A DNA stretch of 64,000 nucleotides from Streptomyces sp. NL15-2K (GCF_030551255.1 NZ_CP130630.1:5127501-5191500), one strand, 5' to 3'; counted from the first letter of the stretch, positions 1-8,228 are shown. Notes: a model not told the origin generated them from the sequence alone. Translations and numbers: made by a program.

Positions 1-434
1 ATCGAACCGCTGCCCAGGCCGACCAACAGACCCCAGCACAGCAGCAGTTGCCAGGCCGCCGTCATCCACACCGTCAGGCCCGAGCCGATCGCGATCACCG
101 TGAGCGCGACCGCGACCACCCGCCGGATGCCGAAACGATCCATCAGCGCGGCCGCGAAGGGCGCGGTGAGGCCGTACAGCGCGAGGTTGACCGAGACCGC
201 CGCGCCGATCGTGCCGCGCGACCAGCCGTACTCCTGGTTCAGCGGGTCGATGAGCAGGCCGGGGAGCGAGCGGAATGCTGCCGCGCCGGTGATCGTCACG
301 AAGGTGACGGCGGCGACGAACCAGGCGCGGTGAATGCGGCGCTTCGTCGGGGACGGGGCTTCCTCTACGGCGGTGGCGGCTTCGGTCGCATCGGTCGCAT
401 CGGTCGCATCGGTCGCTGGGGTCGTCTGAGTCAC
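1..434 (-). CDS. MFS transporter, partial (3' end outside window)
   Basis: N-terminal 144 codons of a major facilitator membrane transporter; the rest lies left of the window. The GTG at 432-434 is preceded by a GGAGAGG ribosome site about 12 bases upstream; a nearby ATG runs straight into a TGA. A short cytosolic tail contains a threefold ATD tripeptide repeat coded by a 9-bp tandem repeat (about 391-420). Hydrophobic helices follow, with the loop-2/3 motif LMDRFGIRR typical of MFS proteins. It is divergent from the GlxA-type regulator at 507, which may control it. The substrate cannot be read from this fragment. Confidence 0.85.
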   Translation of the reverse strand, partial: MTQTTPATDATDATDATEAATAVEEAPSPTKRRIHRAWFVAAVTFVTITGAAAFRSLPGLLIDPLNQEYGWSRGTIGAAVSVNLALYGLTAPFAAALMDRFGIRRVVAVALTVIAIGSGLTVWMTAAWQLLLCWGLLVGLGSGS

Positions 435-494
435 GACATAGAGCTTCCTCTCCGATCACCACTCCCATCCACTGGCCCGAAGGACAGCATTCGC

Positions 495-506
495 TAGGAT
501 CGGGCC
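495..506 (+). promoter_or_regulatory. -10 element of glxA-type gene, leaderless
   Basis: TAGGAT at 495-500 lies exactly six bases before the ATG at 507 and no Shine-Dalgarno sequence separates them. Transcription would start at or next to the ATG, giving a leaderless mRNA. Confidence 0.6.
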
Positions 507-1595
507 ATGAATCCGGCCGTTGGCTTCCGTCCCCACCGCGTCGTCGTCCTCGCCCTCGACGGGCTGCTCCCCTTCGAACTGGGCATCCCGCACCGGATCT
601 TCGGACGCGCCAAGGATGCCGAGCGGCGGCGTCTGTACGAGGTCGTCACCTGCTCGATCCGGCCGCCGGGCCCGGTCCACACCGACGCCGACTTCGCCAT
701 CCACGTCGGCAACGGCCCCGAGGCCCTGGCCACCGCAGACACGGTCGTCGTCCCGGCGTCGTACGAGCTCGGCCCGGTCTACGAGCAGGGCGTGCTCACC
801 GACGAGCTGGCCGCCGCCCTCGCCCGCATCCGGCCCGGCACCCGCCTCGCCTCCATCTGCACCGGCGTCTACGTCCTCGCCGCCGCCGGCCGCCTCGACG
901 GCCGCCCGGCCACCACGCACTGGTCGGACGCCGACCGCTTCCAGCGGCTCTTCCCGCAGATCGCGGTCGACGCGGACGTCCTGTTCATCGACGACGGCGA
1001 CGTGCTCACCTCCGCCGGGGTCGCGGCCGGGATCGACCTGTGCCTGCACATGGTGCGCCGCGACCACGGCACGGCGGTCGCCAACGAGGTGGCCCGTCGC
1101 ACGGTCGTACCGCCGCACCGCGACGGCGGGCAGGCGCAGTACATCCACCGTCCCGTGCCCGAACCGCAGTTGGCGTCCACGACCAACGCCCGCGCCTGGG
1201 CGCTGGGCCGTCTGCACGAGCCGATCCAGCTGCGCGACATGGCCGAGCAGGAGGCCATGTCCGTACGGACCTTCACGCGCCGCTTCCGCGAGGAGGTCGG
1301 CGTCAGCCCGGGGCAGTGGCTCACCCAGCAGCGGGTGGAACGGGCCCGGCACCTGCTGGAGTCCACCGACCTGTCCGTCGACCAGGTGGCCCGGGACGCG
1401 GGCTTCGGCACCGCGCAGTCGATGCGGCAGCACCTACAGCAGACGCTCGGCGTCACTCCGACCGCCTATCGCCGGACCTTCCGAGCCGGGGGCGACGGGA
1501 TCGGAGGCGGCCCGACGGGAAGCGGCGGGCCGGGAAGCGACAGGATGGGAAGCGGCAGGGCCGACAGCTACGGCGGTGTCGGCTCCCGGCGCTGA
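507..1595 (+). CDS. GlxA family AraC-type regulator (DJ-1/PfpI + HTH)
   Basis: Transcription factor of 362 residues. Residues ~10-190 form a DJ-1/PfpI-like amidotransferase-fold sensor domain with Cys118 in the ASICTGVY nucleophile-elbow motif. Residues ~230-325 are the double AraC helix-turn-helix, with the usual RFREEVGVSPGQWL and DQVARDAGFGTAQS segments. The last ~38 residues are a Gly/Ser-rich tail coded by a 15-bp repeat, beyond the conserved domain. The ATG is supported by a leaderless promoter. The 3' end overlaps the convergent MFS gene by 162 bp. Likely targets are the divergent MFS gene or itself; the ligand is unknown. Confidence 0.93.
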   Translation: MNPAVGFRPHRVVVLALDGLLPFELGIPHRIFGRAKDAERRRLYEVVTCSIRPPGPVHTDADFAIHVGNGPEALATADTVVVPASYELGPVYEQGVLTDELAAALARIRPGTRLASICTGVYVLAAAGRLDGRPATTHWSDADRFQRLFPQIAVDADVLFIDDGDVLTSAGVAAGIDLCLHMVRRDHGTAVANEVARRTVVPPHRDGGQAQYIHRPVPEPQLASTTNARAWALGRLHEPIQLRDMAEQEAMSVRTFTRRFREEVGVSPGQWLTQQRVERARHLLESTDLSVDQVARDAGFGTAQSMRQHLQQTLGVTPTAYRRTFRAGGDGIGGGPTGSGGPGSDRMGSGRADSYGGVGSRR

Positions 1596-2765
1596 ACGGC
1601 CGGCCCGGCGCACCTCGCCCCACCAGCCGACCCCCGTCAGCACCAGCGTCAGGCCCACCCCGGCCAGGATGGCCGTGGACGGTGCCACCACTTTGAGGAG
1701 GGCACCGGCGAGCGACCCCGTCGCCGCGTAACCCGCACCCGCCGCCGCGTACATCACCGAGTACCCCGCGGCCAGAGCACCCGGCGGAAGCGCCTCGCGC
1801 AGGGACAGGTTGCGGGTGAGCATCGCGCACGACTGGAGCGTGCCCCCCACGACGAGCGCGACGGCGATCCCGGCCGTGTCCGGTATCAGCGCGGCGAGGG
1901 CCACGCAGACCGACGTCCCGCACATCAGCACCACGCTGCGGGTGCGCAGCCGCCCCGGCCAGGAGCGAAGACCATGGACGAAGGCACCGAGCCCGCCGCC
2001 CACCGCCATCCCGGTCAGCAGCGGACCGGACCAGCCGACGCCGACGCCGCGCTGTTCGAGCAGGGCCGGCAGAACGAGCTCGGCCAGGCCGAGCAGGGCC
2101 AGACTGGCCGCACCCATGACATACACCGGCCAGGCGCCGGTCAGGAGGCGGAGCATCGACGTGCCCGTCCGGTCCTCCGCGCCCGTGTCGTCCGCGCCCC
2201 AGCCGGCCGGAAGAAGCCACAGGCCGGCGACCGACGACGCCATCAGGGCGGCGGCGAGGAGCAGCGGGACGGGCGGTGCGACGCCGAGGGCCAGGCCGGC
2301 GACCGCGGCCGGGGAAACGGCCCAGACGCCGGCCGTCAGTATCGACTCGACGGACAGCGCCTGCGCCGCCGCCCGCTCCGGGACGAGCACGGTGAGCAGG
2401 GTGCGCAAGCCACCCGTGGCGGCGGCCGGGGCCGCACCGGAGACGAACGCGAACCCGGCGAGAACCGCCGGGTGCGCCTCGGGGAACACCCCGAGCCCCG
2501 CGAAGGCGGCGGCTCCGACCGCGAGGCCGACGGCCAGGTGAGCGCGGGCGCGGTCGGGGCGCAGGCGCATCCCGAGGACGGGGGCGCCGGCGATCTCGCC
2601 GATGACGTAGGCCGCCGCGAGGATCGCGCCCAGGGAGTAGCCGCCCGGCCGCTCGCGTACCAGGAAGACCAGGGCCAGCGGGGCCATGGCCACGGGCATG
2701 CGGGCGCCGATGGCGGTGCAGGCCCAGACCAGGACCTGTTTGGAGGCGACGTCGCGGTAACTCAT
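1434..2765 (-). CDS. MFS transporter
   Basis: Membrane transporter of 443 residues with about twelve predicted hydrophobic segments, of the drug/sugar-efflux-like MFS type (N-terminus MSYRDVASKQVLVWACTAIG). A hydrophilic Ala/Ser/Pro tail of ~45 residues is coded inside the overlap with the convergent GlxA-type regulator and contains five-residue repeats ending in AS. The ATG at 2765 is six bases behind a TAGCGT -10 box, so the mRNA is probably leaderless. The substrate is unknown; efflux is inferred from family appearance only. Confidence 0.88.
   Translation of the reverse strand: MSYRDVASKQVLVWACTAIGARMPVAMAPLALVFLVRERPGGYSLGAILAAAYVIGEIAGAPVLGMRLRPDRARAHLAVGLAVGAAAFAGLGVFPEAHPAVLAGFAFVSGAAPAAATGGLRTLLTVLVPERAAAQALSVESILTAGVWAVSPAAVAGLALGVAPPVPLLLAAALMASSVAGLWLLPAGWGADDTGAEDRTGTSMLRLLTGAWPVYVMGAASLALLGLAELVLPALLEQRGVGVGWSGPLLTGMAVGGGLGAFVHGLRSWPGRLRTRSVVLMCGTSVCVALAALIPDTAGIAVALVVGGTLQSCAMLTRNLSLREALPPGALAAGYSVMYAAAGAGYAATGSLAGALLKVVAPSTAILAGVGLTLVLTGVGWWGEVRRAGRSAPGADTAVAVGPAASHPVASRPAASRRAASDPVAPGSEGPAIGGRSDAERLL
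1514..1558. repeat. 15-bp tandem repeat, coding on both strands
   Basis: Three units (1514-1528, 1529-1543, 1544-1558) share the core GGGAAGCG(G/A)C. On the plus strand they encode the Gly/Ser tail of the GlxA-type regulator; on the minus strand they encode an Ala/Ser/Pro repeat in the C-terminus of the MFS protein. The unit length keeps both frames open. Confidence 0.8.
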
Positions 2766-2777
2766 GGGACGACGCTA
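2766..2777 (-). promoter_or_regulatory. -10 element of MFS gene, leaderless
   Basis: Read on the minus strand, TAGCGT (2772-2777) is followed by six bases and then the ATG ending at 2765. There is no purine-rich ribosome site. Confidence 0.55.
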
Positions 2778-2838
2778 AAGCCCGGCACTGACAACGCCCC
2801 AGGCGATTTCCGGCGCCTGTGGAAAACTCGTGAGCACG

Positions 2839-2898
2839 CCGTCCCGACAGTCAACACGCCCTTCAGGAAGTCAGCACCACGCTCAGAAAGTCAGCACC
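2839..2898. repeat. 20-bp tandem repeat copying the adh gene end
   Basis: Three imperfect 20-bp units at 2839-2858, 2859-2878 and 2879-2898. The innermost unit holds the alcohol dehydrogenase's last codons (V-L-T-F-stop). The next repeats them as V-L-T-S-stop, and the third is more diverged. Confidence 0.75.
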
Positions 2899-3935
2899 CC
2901 GCGCGCCACCCGCCCCGCCTCCGCGTCCCCCACCGCCTTCTCGAAGTCCTCGACGGGGTAGGTCTCGGTCACCAACTCGTCGAGCAGCAGCCGCCCTTCC
3001 CGGTACAGCTCGGCGTAGAGCGGGATGTCGCGCTGCGGGCGGGAGGAGCCGTAGCGACAGCCGAGGATCGCCTTGTCCAGGAACATCGAGGCGACCACGA
3101 AGGACGCCTCGGCCGACGCCGACGGGACACCGAGCAGCACCGCTTGGCCGTGACGGTCCAGCAGATCGACCGCATCCCGGACCAGTTCCACGCGGCCCAC
3201 GCATTCGAACGCATGGTCCACCCCCATCGGCAGAATGTCCCGCACCCCTTCCGTCGAGGTCAGGAAATGAGTGGCGCCGAACCGCCGCGCCACCGCCTCC
3301 TTGGCCGGATTCGAATCCACCGCCACGATCCGCAGCGCGCCCGCGATCCGCGCTCCCTGGATGACGTTCAACCCGATCCCGCCCGTACCGATCACCAGCA
3401 CGCTGTCCCCACGGTCCACCTTCGCCCGGTTGAGCACGGCGCCCACCCCGGTCAGCACCCCGCACCCGATGAGCGCCGCCGAAGGCATCGGAATGTCCTG
3501 CGGGATACGGACCGCCTGCACCGCCTTCACCACGGTCCGTTCCGCGAAGGCCGAGTTGGACGCGAACTGGTACACCGGCCGCCCGTCCCGCGTGAACGGC
3601 TGCCCCGGCCGTCCGATGGCCTGCCGGCACATCGTCGGCCGCCCCCGGTCGCATTCCGCGCACGCGCCGCAGTTGGCGAGCGTGGACAGGGCCACATGGT
3701 CGCCGGGGCTCACATGGGTGACGCCGTCACCCACCGCCGCCACGACACCCGCCCCCTCATGGCCCAGCACCACAGGAACGGGGAAAAGTATGGTCCCGTC
3801 CACCACGGACAGATCGCTGTGACACAGCCCCGCCGCCGAGACGGCCACCTGCACCTCACCCGGGCCCGGATCCCGTACGACGAGATCGTCCACGACCTCG
3901 ATCCGCTTCCCGTCGAACACGACGCCTCGCATCAC
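2883..3935 (-). CDS. Zn-dependent alcohol dehydrogenase (MDR family)
   Basis: NAD(P)-dependent medium-chain dehydrogenase of 350 residues, oxidising an alcohol in the neighbouring acyl-CoA catabolic pathway. Catalytic zinc ligands are Cys38 and the GHE motif at 58-60. Structural zinc cysteines are at about 89, 92, 95 and 103. The Rossmann glycine motif GTGGIG follows near residue 175. It is the last gene of a minus-strand set (SDR, acyl-CoA dehydrogenase, this gene) and starts ten bases after the ACAD stop, so they are probably cotranscribed. Its stop codon lies inside a 20-bp tandem repeat. The specific alcohol is not evident. Confidence 0.93.
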   Translation of the reverse strand: MMRGVVFDGKRIEVVDDLVVRDPGPGEVQVAVSAAGLCHSDLSVVDGTILFPVPVVLGHEGAGVVAAVGDGVTHVSPGDHVALSTLANCGACAECDRGRPTMCRQAIGRPGQPFTRDGRPVYQFASNSAFAERTVVKAVQAVRIPQDIPMPSAALIGCGVLTGVGAVLNRAKVDRGDSVLVIGTGGIGLNVIQGARIAGALRIVAVDSNPAKEAVARRFGATHFLTSTEGVRDILPMGVDHAFECVGRVELVRDAVDLLDRHGQAVLLGVPSASAEASFVVASMFLDKAILGCRYGSSRPQRDIPLYAELYREGRLLLDELVTETYPVEDFEKAVGDAEAGRVARGVLTF

Positions 3936-3945
3936 GCAGCTCCTG

Positions 3946-5094
3946 TCAGCCCTTCGGCTCTCTCGGCAGGCCGAGCACGCGCTCGGCGATGATCGTGCGC
4001 TGGATCTGGTCGGAGCCGCCGTAGATCGTGTCGGCCCGGGAGAAGAGGAACAGGTGCTGGAACGGGTCGAGTTCGTACGGCGTCGAAGGCGTCCAGTCCG
4101 ACGGCCCTACGGCCGCCTGCGCGCCCCGCACCTGCATCGCCAGCTCTCCGAGTCGCTGATGCCAGCCGCTCCACAGGAGTTTCGCCACACTCGGCGCGCC
4201 CGGCTCCTGCGAACTCCCCAGCGTGCGCAGGGAGTTCCAGCGCATCGTCCGCAGCTCGGCCCACTGACGGACGAGCCGGTCCCGTACGACGGGATCGCGC
4301 ACCGCGCCCGTCTCGACGGCCGTCCGTACGACCCGCCCCAACTCTTGGGCGAACCCGATCTGCTGGGCGAGCGTCGAGACCCCGCGTTCGAAGCCGAGGA
4401 GGCTCATCGCGACGCGCCAGCCGTCGCCCTCGCCCCCGACGACGTGCTCCACGCGCGCGCGTGCCCCGTCGAAGAAGACCTCGTTGAAGTCGCTCGTGCC
4501 GGTCATCTGGCGGATGGGACGGACCTCGACACAGCCCGGCTGGTCCATGGGAAGGAGCAGGAAGCTCAGGCCGTGGTGGCGCCGTGAGCCGGGTTCCGTA
4601 CGGGCGAGGACGAAGCACCAGTCGGCCTCGTGCGCGAGCGAGGTCCAGATCTTCTGGCCGGTGACGCGGTAGTACGACCCCTGCGGCTCGCGTACCGCCG
4701 TGGTGCGCACGCCGGCCAGGTCCGAGCCCGCGCCGGGTTCGCTGTAGCCCTGGCACCAGAGTTCCTCGCCGGCGGCGATCGGGGGGAGGAAGCGGGACTT
4801 CTGGTCGTCGGTGCCGTGGGCGAGGAGGGTGGGGGCGAGGAGGTTCTCGCCGATGTGGCCGGAGCGTGGGGGTGCGGGTGAGCGGGCGTACTCCTCGGCC
4901 CAGGCGACCTGTTGGGTGAGGGTGGCGGTGCGATTTCCGTAGCCGGGTTCGGGCCAGCCGAGGCCTATCCAGCCGGCTTTGCCGAGGGTGCGTTCCCATG
5001 AGCGCCGGTCTTGTGATCCGTCGGCGTGGGATGCAAGCCATTCGCGAGCCTCGGTGCGGAAGGCGTCATCCTGTGCGGTGAATGCGAAGTCCAT
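3946..5094 (-). CDS. acyl-CoA dehydrogenase
   Basis: FAD-dependent acyl-CoA dehydrogenase of 382 residues, the usual family length, introducing an alpha,beta double bond in an acyl-CoA. N-terminal helical domain (MDFAFTAQDDAFRTEAREWL), middle FAD-contact segment WCQGYSEPGAGSDLA, and C-terminal helices ending in DQIQRTIIAERVLGLP. The common YEGTSQ catalytic position reads YGGSDQ, so, as in isovaleryl-CoA dehydrogenase and many actinobacterial FadE proteins, the base probably comes from another helix. Upstream, a MITE-like element separates it from the SDR gene; downstream lies the alcohol dehydrogenase. Confidence 0.94.
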   Translation of the reverse strand: MDFAFTAQDDAFRTEAREWLASHADGSQDRRSWERTLGKAGWIGLGWPEPGYGNRTATLTQQVAWAEEYARSPAPPRSGHIGENLLAPTLLAHGTDDQKSRFLPPIAAGEELWCQGYSEPGAGSDLAGVRTTAVREPQGSYYRVTGQKIWTSLAHEADWCFVLARTEPGSRRHHGLSFLLLPMDQPGCVEVRPIRQMTGTSDFNEVFFDGARARVEHVVGGEGDGWRVAMSLLGFERGVSTLAQQIGFAQELGRVVRTAVETGAVRDPVVRDRLVRQWAELRTMRWNSLRTLGSSQEPGAPSVAKLLWSGWHQRLGELAMQVRGAQAAVGPSDWTPSTPYELDPFQHLFLFSRADTIYGGSDQIQRTIIAERVLGLPREPKG

Positions 5095-5183
5095 GGTCCG
5101 CCTCTCTGAAGGTGACCGGCGTGGGGGCTGGGCGGGGGTTGGTCGCGCAGCCCGGCGCTACGGGGTGCCGCCCGCGCCCACCC

Positions 5184-5400
5184 GTGCCGCCCTAGTGCCG
5201 CGGCAGGCAACGTTTGCCCGTCAAGGAGCGGCGTCCGGTGCGTGCTCTCGGCGTGCCGGGCGCAGGCCCTCGTACTGGATGTACTTGGGTCTGTGCCCGG
5301 TGCGGCGAGTGGGGGCACCTCCCACGCCTTTAGGGCAGTGGGGGAGCGTGCCGGGCGTCGCGACGGGGCAAACGTTGCCTGCCGCGGCACTAGGCGGCAC
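5184..5400. mobile_element. MITE-like element with ~39-bp inverted ends
   Basis: Near-perfect terminal inverted repeats at 5184-5222 and 5362-5400 differ only by two single-base indels. The shared core reads CTAGTGCCGCGGCAGG, then CAACGTTTGCCC. The interior carries GTGGGGGCACCTCCCACGCC and a direct repeat CGTGCCGGGC, and no ORF with Streptomyces codon use. It lies between two codirectional genes (SDR and acyl-CoA dehydrogenase) and may act as an attenuator. I recall similar elements being dispersed in Streptomyces genomes; not checked. Confidence 0.75.
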
Positions 5401-5418
5401 GATTGCCCGCGGATCGCG

Positions 5419-6330
5419 CTACTCGTTCGGCCGCGTTCCCTCCTTCGCCGCCCTCTCCATCCCCGCCACCTGCGACAGCATCGGCATCGGATCCACCCCC
5501 ACCGTCCCCGGCAGAAAATCCGCGATGCGTTCCGGCGTCCAAGAGCCCTCGGTGTACGCGGCACGCAGTTCTCTCGGCTGGGCCCACACCGCGAGCTTGG
5601 GGCCCGCGATCGTGTAGACCTGGCCCGTCACACCCTGCTCCTTCGCCCGCTCCGAGAGCAGGTAGACCACCAGTGCCGCCACGTCTTCGGGTTCGCCGAT
5701 CTCCGTCAGCTCCATGGGGACGTTCGCCGACATACGCGTACGGGCGACCGGGGCGACGGCATTCGCGGTCACCCCATACTTGTGCAAGCCCAGCGCAGCG
5801 CTCCGCACCAGCGAGATGATCCCGCCCTTCGCCGCGCTGTAGTTGGCCTGCGACACAGACCCCTGATGGTTGCCGCTGGTGAACCCGATCAAGGTCCCCG
5901 CCCGCTGCTTCCGCATCACCGCCGACGCGGCCCGGAACACGGTGAACGTGCCCTTCAGGTGAGTCGCCACGACCGGATCCCACTCCTCCTCGGCCATGTT
6001 GAACAGCATCCGCTCCCGCAGGATCCCGGCCACGCACACGACCCCGTCGATACGGCCGTACGACGTCACCGCCGCGTCCACGACCCGCTGTCCACCCGCC
6101 ATCGTGGAGATGTCGTCGGCCACGGCGACCGCCTCACCGCCCGCCGCCTCGATCTCCTTGACCACGGACTCGGCGACCTCGCTCGTCGGCGAGGCGCCGT
6201 CCACCGCCACGCCGTAGTCGTTGACGACGACCCGCGCCCCGTCGGCCGCCGCGGCCAGCGCCACCGCCCGGCCGATCCCCCGCCCGGCGCCCGTCACGGC
6301 GACGATCTTGCCTGCCAAGAAGTTCCCCAC
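5419..6330 (-). CDS. short-chain dehydrogenase/reductase (HSD17B4-like)
   Basis: NAD(P)-dependent oxidoreductase of 303 residues, longer than a minimal SDR (~250). Cofactor motif TGAGRGIG at 13-20, NDYG segment near 37, and catalytic Tyr164/Lys168 in QANYSAAKGG with a serine near 152. The extended C-terminus and the N-terminal layout resemble the dehydrogenase part of peroxisomal multifunctional protein 2, which oxidises 3-hydroxyacyl-CoAs. That suits a role between the acyl-CoA dehydrogenases and the cyclase-family protein. Its promoter region carries two operator-like palindromes shared with the 10.8-kb divergon. Confidence 0.92.
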   Translation of the reverse strand: MGNFLAGKIVAVTGAGRGIGRAVALAAAADGARVVVNDYGVAVDGASPTSEVAESVVKEIEAAGGEAVAVADDISTMAGGQRVVDAAVTSYGRIDGVVCVAGILRERMLFNMAEEEWDPVVATHLKGTFTVFRAASAVMRKQRAGTLIGFTSGNHQGSVSQANYSAAKGGIISLVRSAALGLHKYGVTANAVAPVARTRMSANVPMELTEIGEPEDVAALVVYLLSERAKEQGVTGQVYTIAGPKLAVWAQPRELRAAYTEGSWTPERIADFLPGTVGVDPMPMLSQVAGMERAAKEGTRPNE

Positions 6331-6351
6331 GCCCGGCCCCTTCCCGCAGTT

Positions 6352-6395
6352 TCTGACGGTCCGTTAGATTCAGTTCGATTCTACGGCCCGTCAGA
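6352..6395. promoter_or_regulatory. paired operator in the SDR/cyclase divergon
   Basis: Site A, CTGACGGTCCGTTAG (6353-6367), is a palindrome with one mismatch. Site B, TCTACGGCCCGTCAG (6380-6394), keeps the right half-site. The outer halves TCTGACGG (6352-6359) and CCGTCAGA (6388-6395) also form an inverted repeat. The same motif occurs at 10804-10818 and 10894-10908. Form and placement suggest a TetR-type repressor acting on both genes. Confidence 0.65.
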
Positions 6396-6424
6396 CGGAC
6401 CGGGACAAGCCCCAGGGAGGACAG

Positions 6425-7360
6425 ATGTCAGCGCCTGCGCTCCATCCCACGTTCCACGACATCGCCAAGCGCGTGAACAACTGGGGCCGTTGGGGTGCCG
6501 ACGACGAGATCGGCACGCTGAACCTGATCAGCGACGAGGTCGTGCGCGAGGCCGCCGCGTGCGTCCGGAGCGGGCGGCGCGTCCCGCTCGCGCTTCCGCT
6601 CCGGCAGGACGGCGTGCAGACCGGGATGATGCCGGGGCGGGTGAATCCCCTGCACGCCATGGTGCAGATCAACCAGGAGATCTTCGGGCCGGGGACGGTG
6701 GCGTGCAGCGACGACGCCGTGACCATGGGCCTTCAGGCGGCCACCCACTGGGACGCGCTGACGCACGTCTCCCATTCGGGCAGGCTCTACAACGGCCGAC
6801 CGGCCGACTCCATCACCCCCCACGGCGGCGCCGAGTTCAGCGGCATCGACAAGGCGCGGCACATCGTCTCGCGCGGGGTGCTGCTCGACGTGGCCCGGGC
6901 GCACGGCACGGACCGGCTCGACGGCTCGCACGCCGTCACTCCCGAGGACCTGGAGGCCGCCGAGGAACTCGCCGGTACGCGCGTGCGTGCCGGTGACATC
7001 GTGCTCGTACGGACGGGGCAGATCCAGGTGTACCTCGCCGGCGACAAGCACGCGTACGGCTATCCGTCGCCGGGGCTGTCGATCCGTACCCCGGAGTGGT
7101 TCCACGCGCGCGATGTCGCCGCGGTCGCGAACGACACGCTCTCTTTTGAGATATTTCCGCCCGAGATAGAGGGTTTGTGGCTTCCCGTACACGCGCTCGA
7201 TCTCGTGGAGATGGGGATGCTGCAGGGCCAGAACTGGAATCTCGAAGAGTTGTCCACAGCCTGTGGACAAGAAGGCCGCTACACGTTCCTGCTGTCGGCG
7301 ATGCCCGAGCCGTTCGTCGGCGCGACGGGCACCCCGGTGGCACCGGTCGCGCTGCTGTGA
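6425..7360 (+). CDS. cyclase family protein (kynurenine-formamidase-like fold)
   Basis: Metal-dependent hydrolase-like protein of 311 residues. The family's metal motif appears as THWDALTHVSH at residues 107-117, supplying His and Asp ligands. The N-terminal segment NWGRWGADDEIGTLNLI is typical of the long cyclase subgroup found beside SDR and acyl-CoA dehydrogenase genes. A GGGAGG ribosome site precedes the ATG. It is divergent from the SDR gene and shares its operator region. A ring-opening or lactone/thioester hydrolysis step is inferred from context; the substrate is unknown. The 3' part contains a palindrome of two DnaA-box sequences. Confidence 0.9.
   Translation: MSAPALHPTFHDIAKRVNNWGRWGADDEIGTLNLISDEVVREAAACVRSGRRVPLALPLRQDGVQTGMMPGRVNPLHAMVQINQEIFGPGTVACSDDAVTMGLQAATHWDALTHVSHSGRLYNGRPADSITPHGGAEFSGIDKARHIVSRGVLLDVARAHGTDRLDGSHAVTPEDLEAAEELAGTRVRAGDIVLVRTGQIQVYLAGDKHAYGYPSPGLSIRTPEWFHARDVAAVANDTLSFEIFPPEIEGLWLPVHALDLVEMGMLQGQNWNLEELSTACGQEGRYTFLLSAMPEPFVGATGTPVAPVALL
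7250..7270. other. palindrome of two consensus DnaA boxes inside a gene
   Basis: TTGTCCACA (7250-7258) and its reverse complement TGTGGACAA (7262-7270) form a perfect palindrome with 10-bp arms and a one-base centre. TTGTCCACA is the preferred Streptomyces DnaA box. It lies within the cyclase-family coding sequence, encoding L-S-T-A-C-G-Q. Confidence 0.7.
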
Positions 7361-7751
7361 GAAAGGTCGGCTGGCGGCGCGCCCCTGCCCGCCCCGAGCA
7401 CGGCATCGCGCGCCACCATCCGACTCCGGCGTACCCGCCCCGACTCCCCTTGGCCCCGAAAGGGAGCCGACGCCGAATCACGACCCACACTCGTCGAGGG
7501 CTCCCGTCACCGAAACCCTCGTCGTCCCCTCGCGGCGAATCGCTGACCACAAGCGTGATCAAACGGACACGTGGCGTCAACACCCGTACGGGGAATTATC
7601 ACTTATGCCGTCTATGTCGTGGCCGCGCACGGAAGCACGTCCCGGCGCACGGATTTACCGATGACCAGCGGGGACAGCGCCTTCTGCGACCGTGCGCCGA
7701 AGCGCCGGGACCTGCCGGGACATACAGGAGGCCGCCGCACCCATGCGCCGG
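7361..7751. other. 391-bp intergenic region, nothing firm
   Basis: This lies between the convergent cyclase-family gene and the ATP-binding protein gene. There are short open frames, for example a 19-codon frame from the ATG at 7605, but none has convincing codon bias or a ribosome site. I see no strong terminator. Confidence 0.5.
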
Positions 7752-8228
7752 TCAGACCGCCTCGAAGGCCAGCCCCTCGTACGCCGAAGCGCCGCCCCCG
7801 CAGGCCGCCGCGGCCTCCCGCGACTGGGCGCACCGGTCCAGTTCGCACCAGATGCGCTTGCCCGCACCTTCGGGGCTCCACCCCCAGCGGTCGGCGAGAC
7901 CGTCGACGAGGGCGAGACCCCGGCCGCCGGTCTGCTCGCTGTCCACACACCGGGGCACCGGGGCGCGGTCACTGCGGTCGGCCACCTCTAGGCGGACAGT
8001 GGCCGACTCCGCCGCCCCGGACGGCAGGGACAGCCGCAGTACGGCCGGACAGCCGGTGTGCACCACGGCATTGGTGACGAGCTCGGAGACGAGCAGGATC
8101 AGCGTCTCGGCGAGCGACTCGTCGGCCTCTATGCCGGCCCCGGCGAGGCGCGACCGGGCCCACTTCCGGGCTCGCCCCACCTCCGCGGGGTCGGGCCGGA
8201 TCTCCAGCTGCACTTGAAGCACCTGCAC
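7752..8228 (-). CDS. RsbW-like ATP-binding protein (anti-sigma/serine kinase type)
   Basis: Protein of 158 residues with a GHKL histidine-kinase-like ATPase fold. The N-box appears as ELVTNAVVHT and the glycine-rich lid as TGGRGLALVDGLADRWG. These stand-alone ATPases are numerous in Streptomyces and usually act as anti-sigma factors or kinases for STAS antagonists. A STAS gene at 13206 is a conceivable partner, but a link is not shown. The C-terminal ~25 residues (CGGGASAYEGLAFEAV region) extend beyond the domain. It is divergent from a small ORF at 8431. Confidence 0.88.
   Translation of the reverse strand: MQVLQVQLEIRPDPAEVGRARKWARSRLAGAGIEADESLAETLILLVSELVTNAVVHTGCPAVLRLSLPSGAAESATVRLEVADRSDRAPVPRCVDSEQTGGRGLALVDGLADRWGWSPEGAGKRIWCELDRCAQSREAAAACGGGASAYEGLAFEAV

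Noticed and set aside
456..1433. 325-codon open frame on the minus strand
   Set aside because: Antisense to the GlxA-type regulator; low-complexity Val/Gly/Arg composition, an artefact of high-GC third positions.
3310..3330. TTCGAATCC, as in a tRNA T-loop
   Set aside because: Inside the alcohol dehydrogenase coding sequence, with no cloverleaf around it.
7250..7270. Replication origin
   Set aside because: Only two DnaA boxes, inside a gene; no dnaA, dnaN or AT-rich unwinding region.
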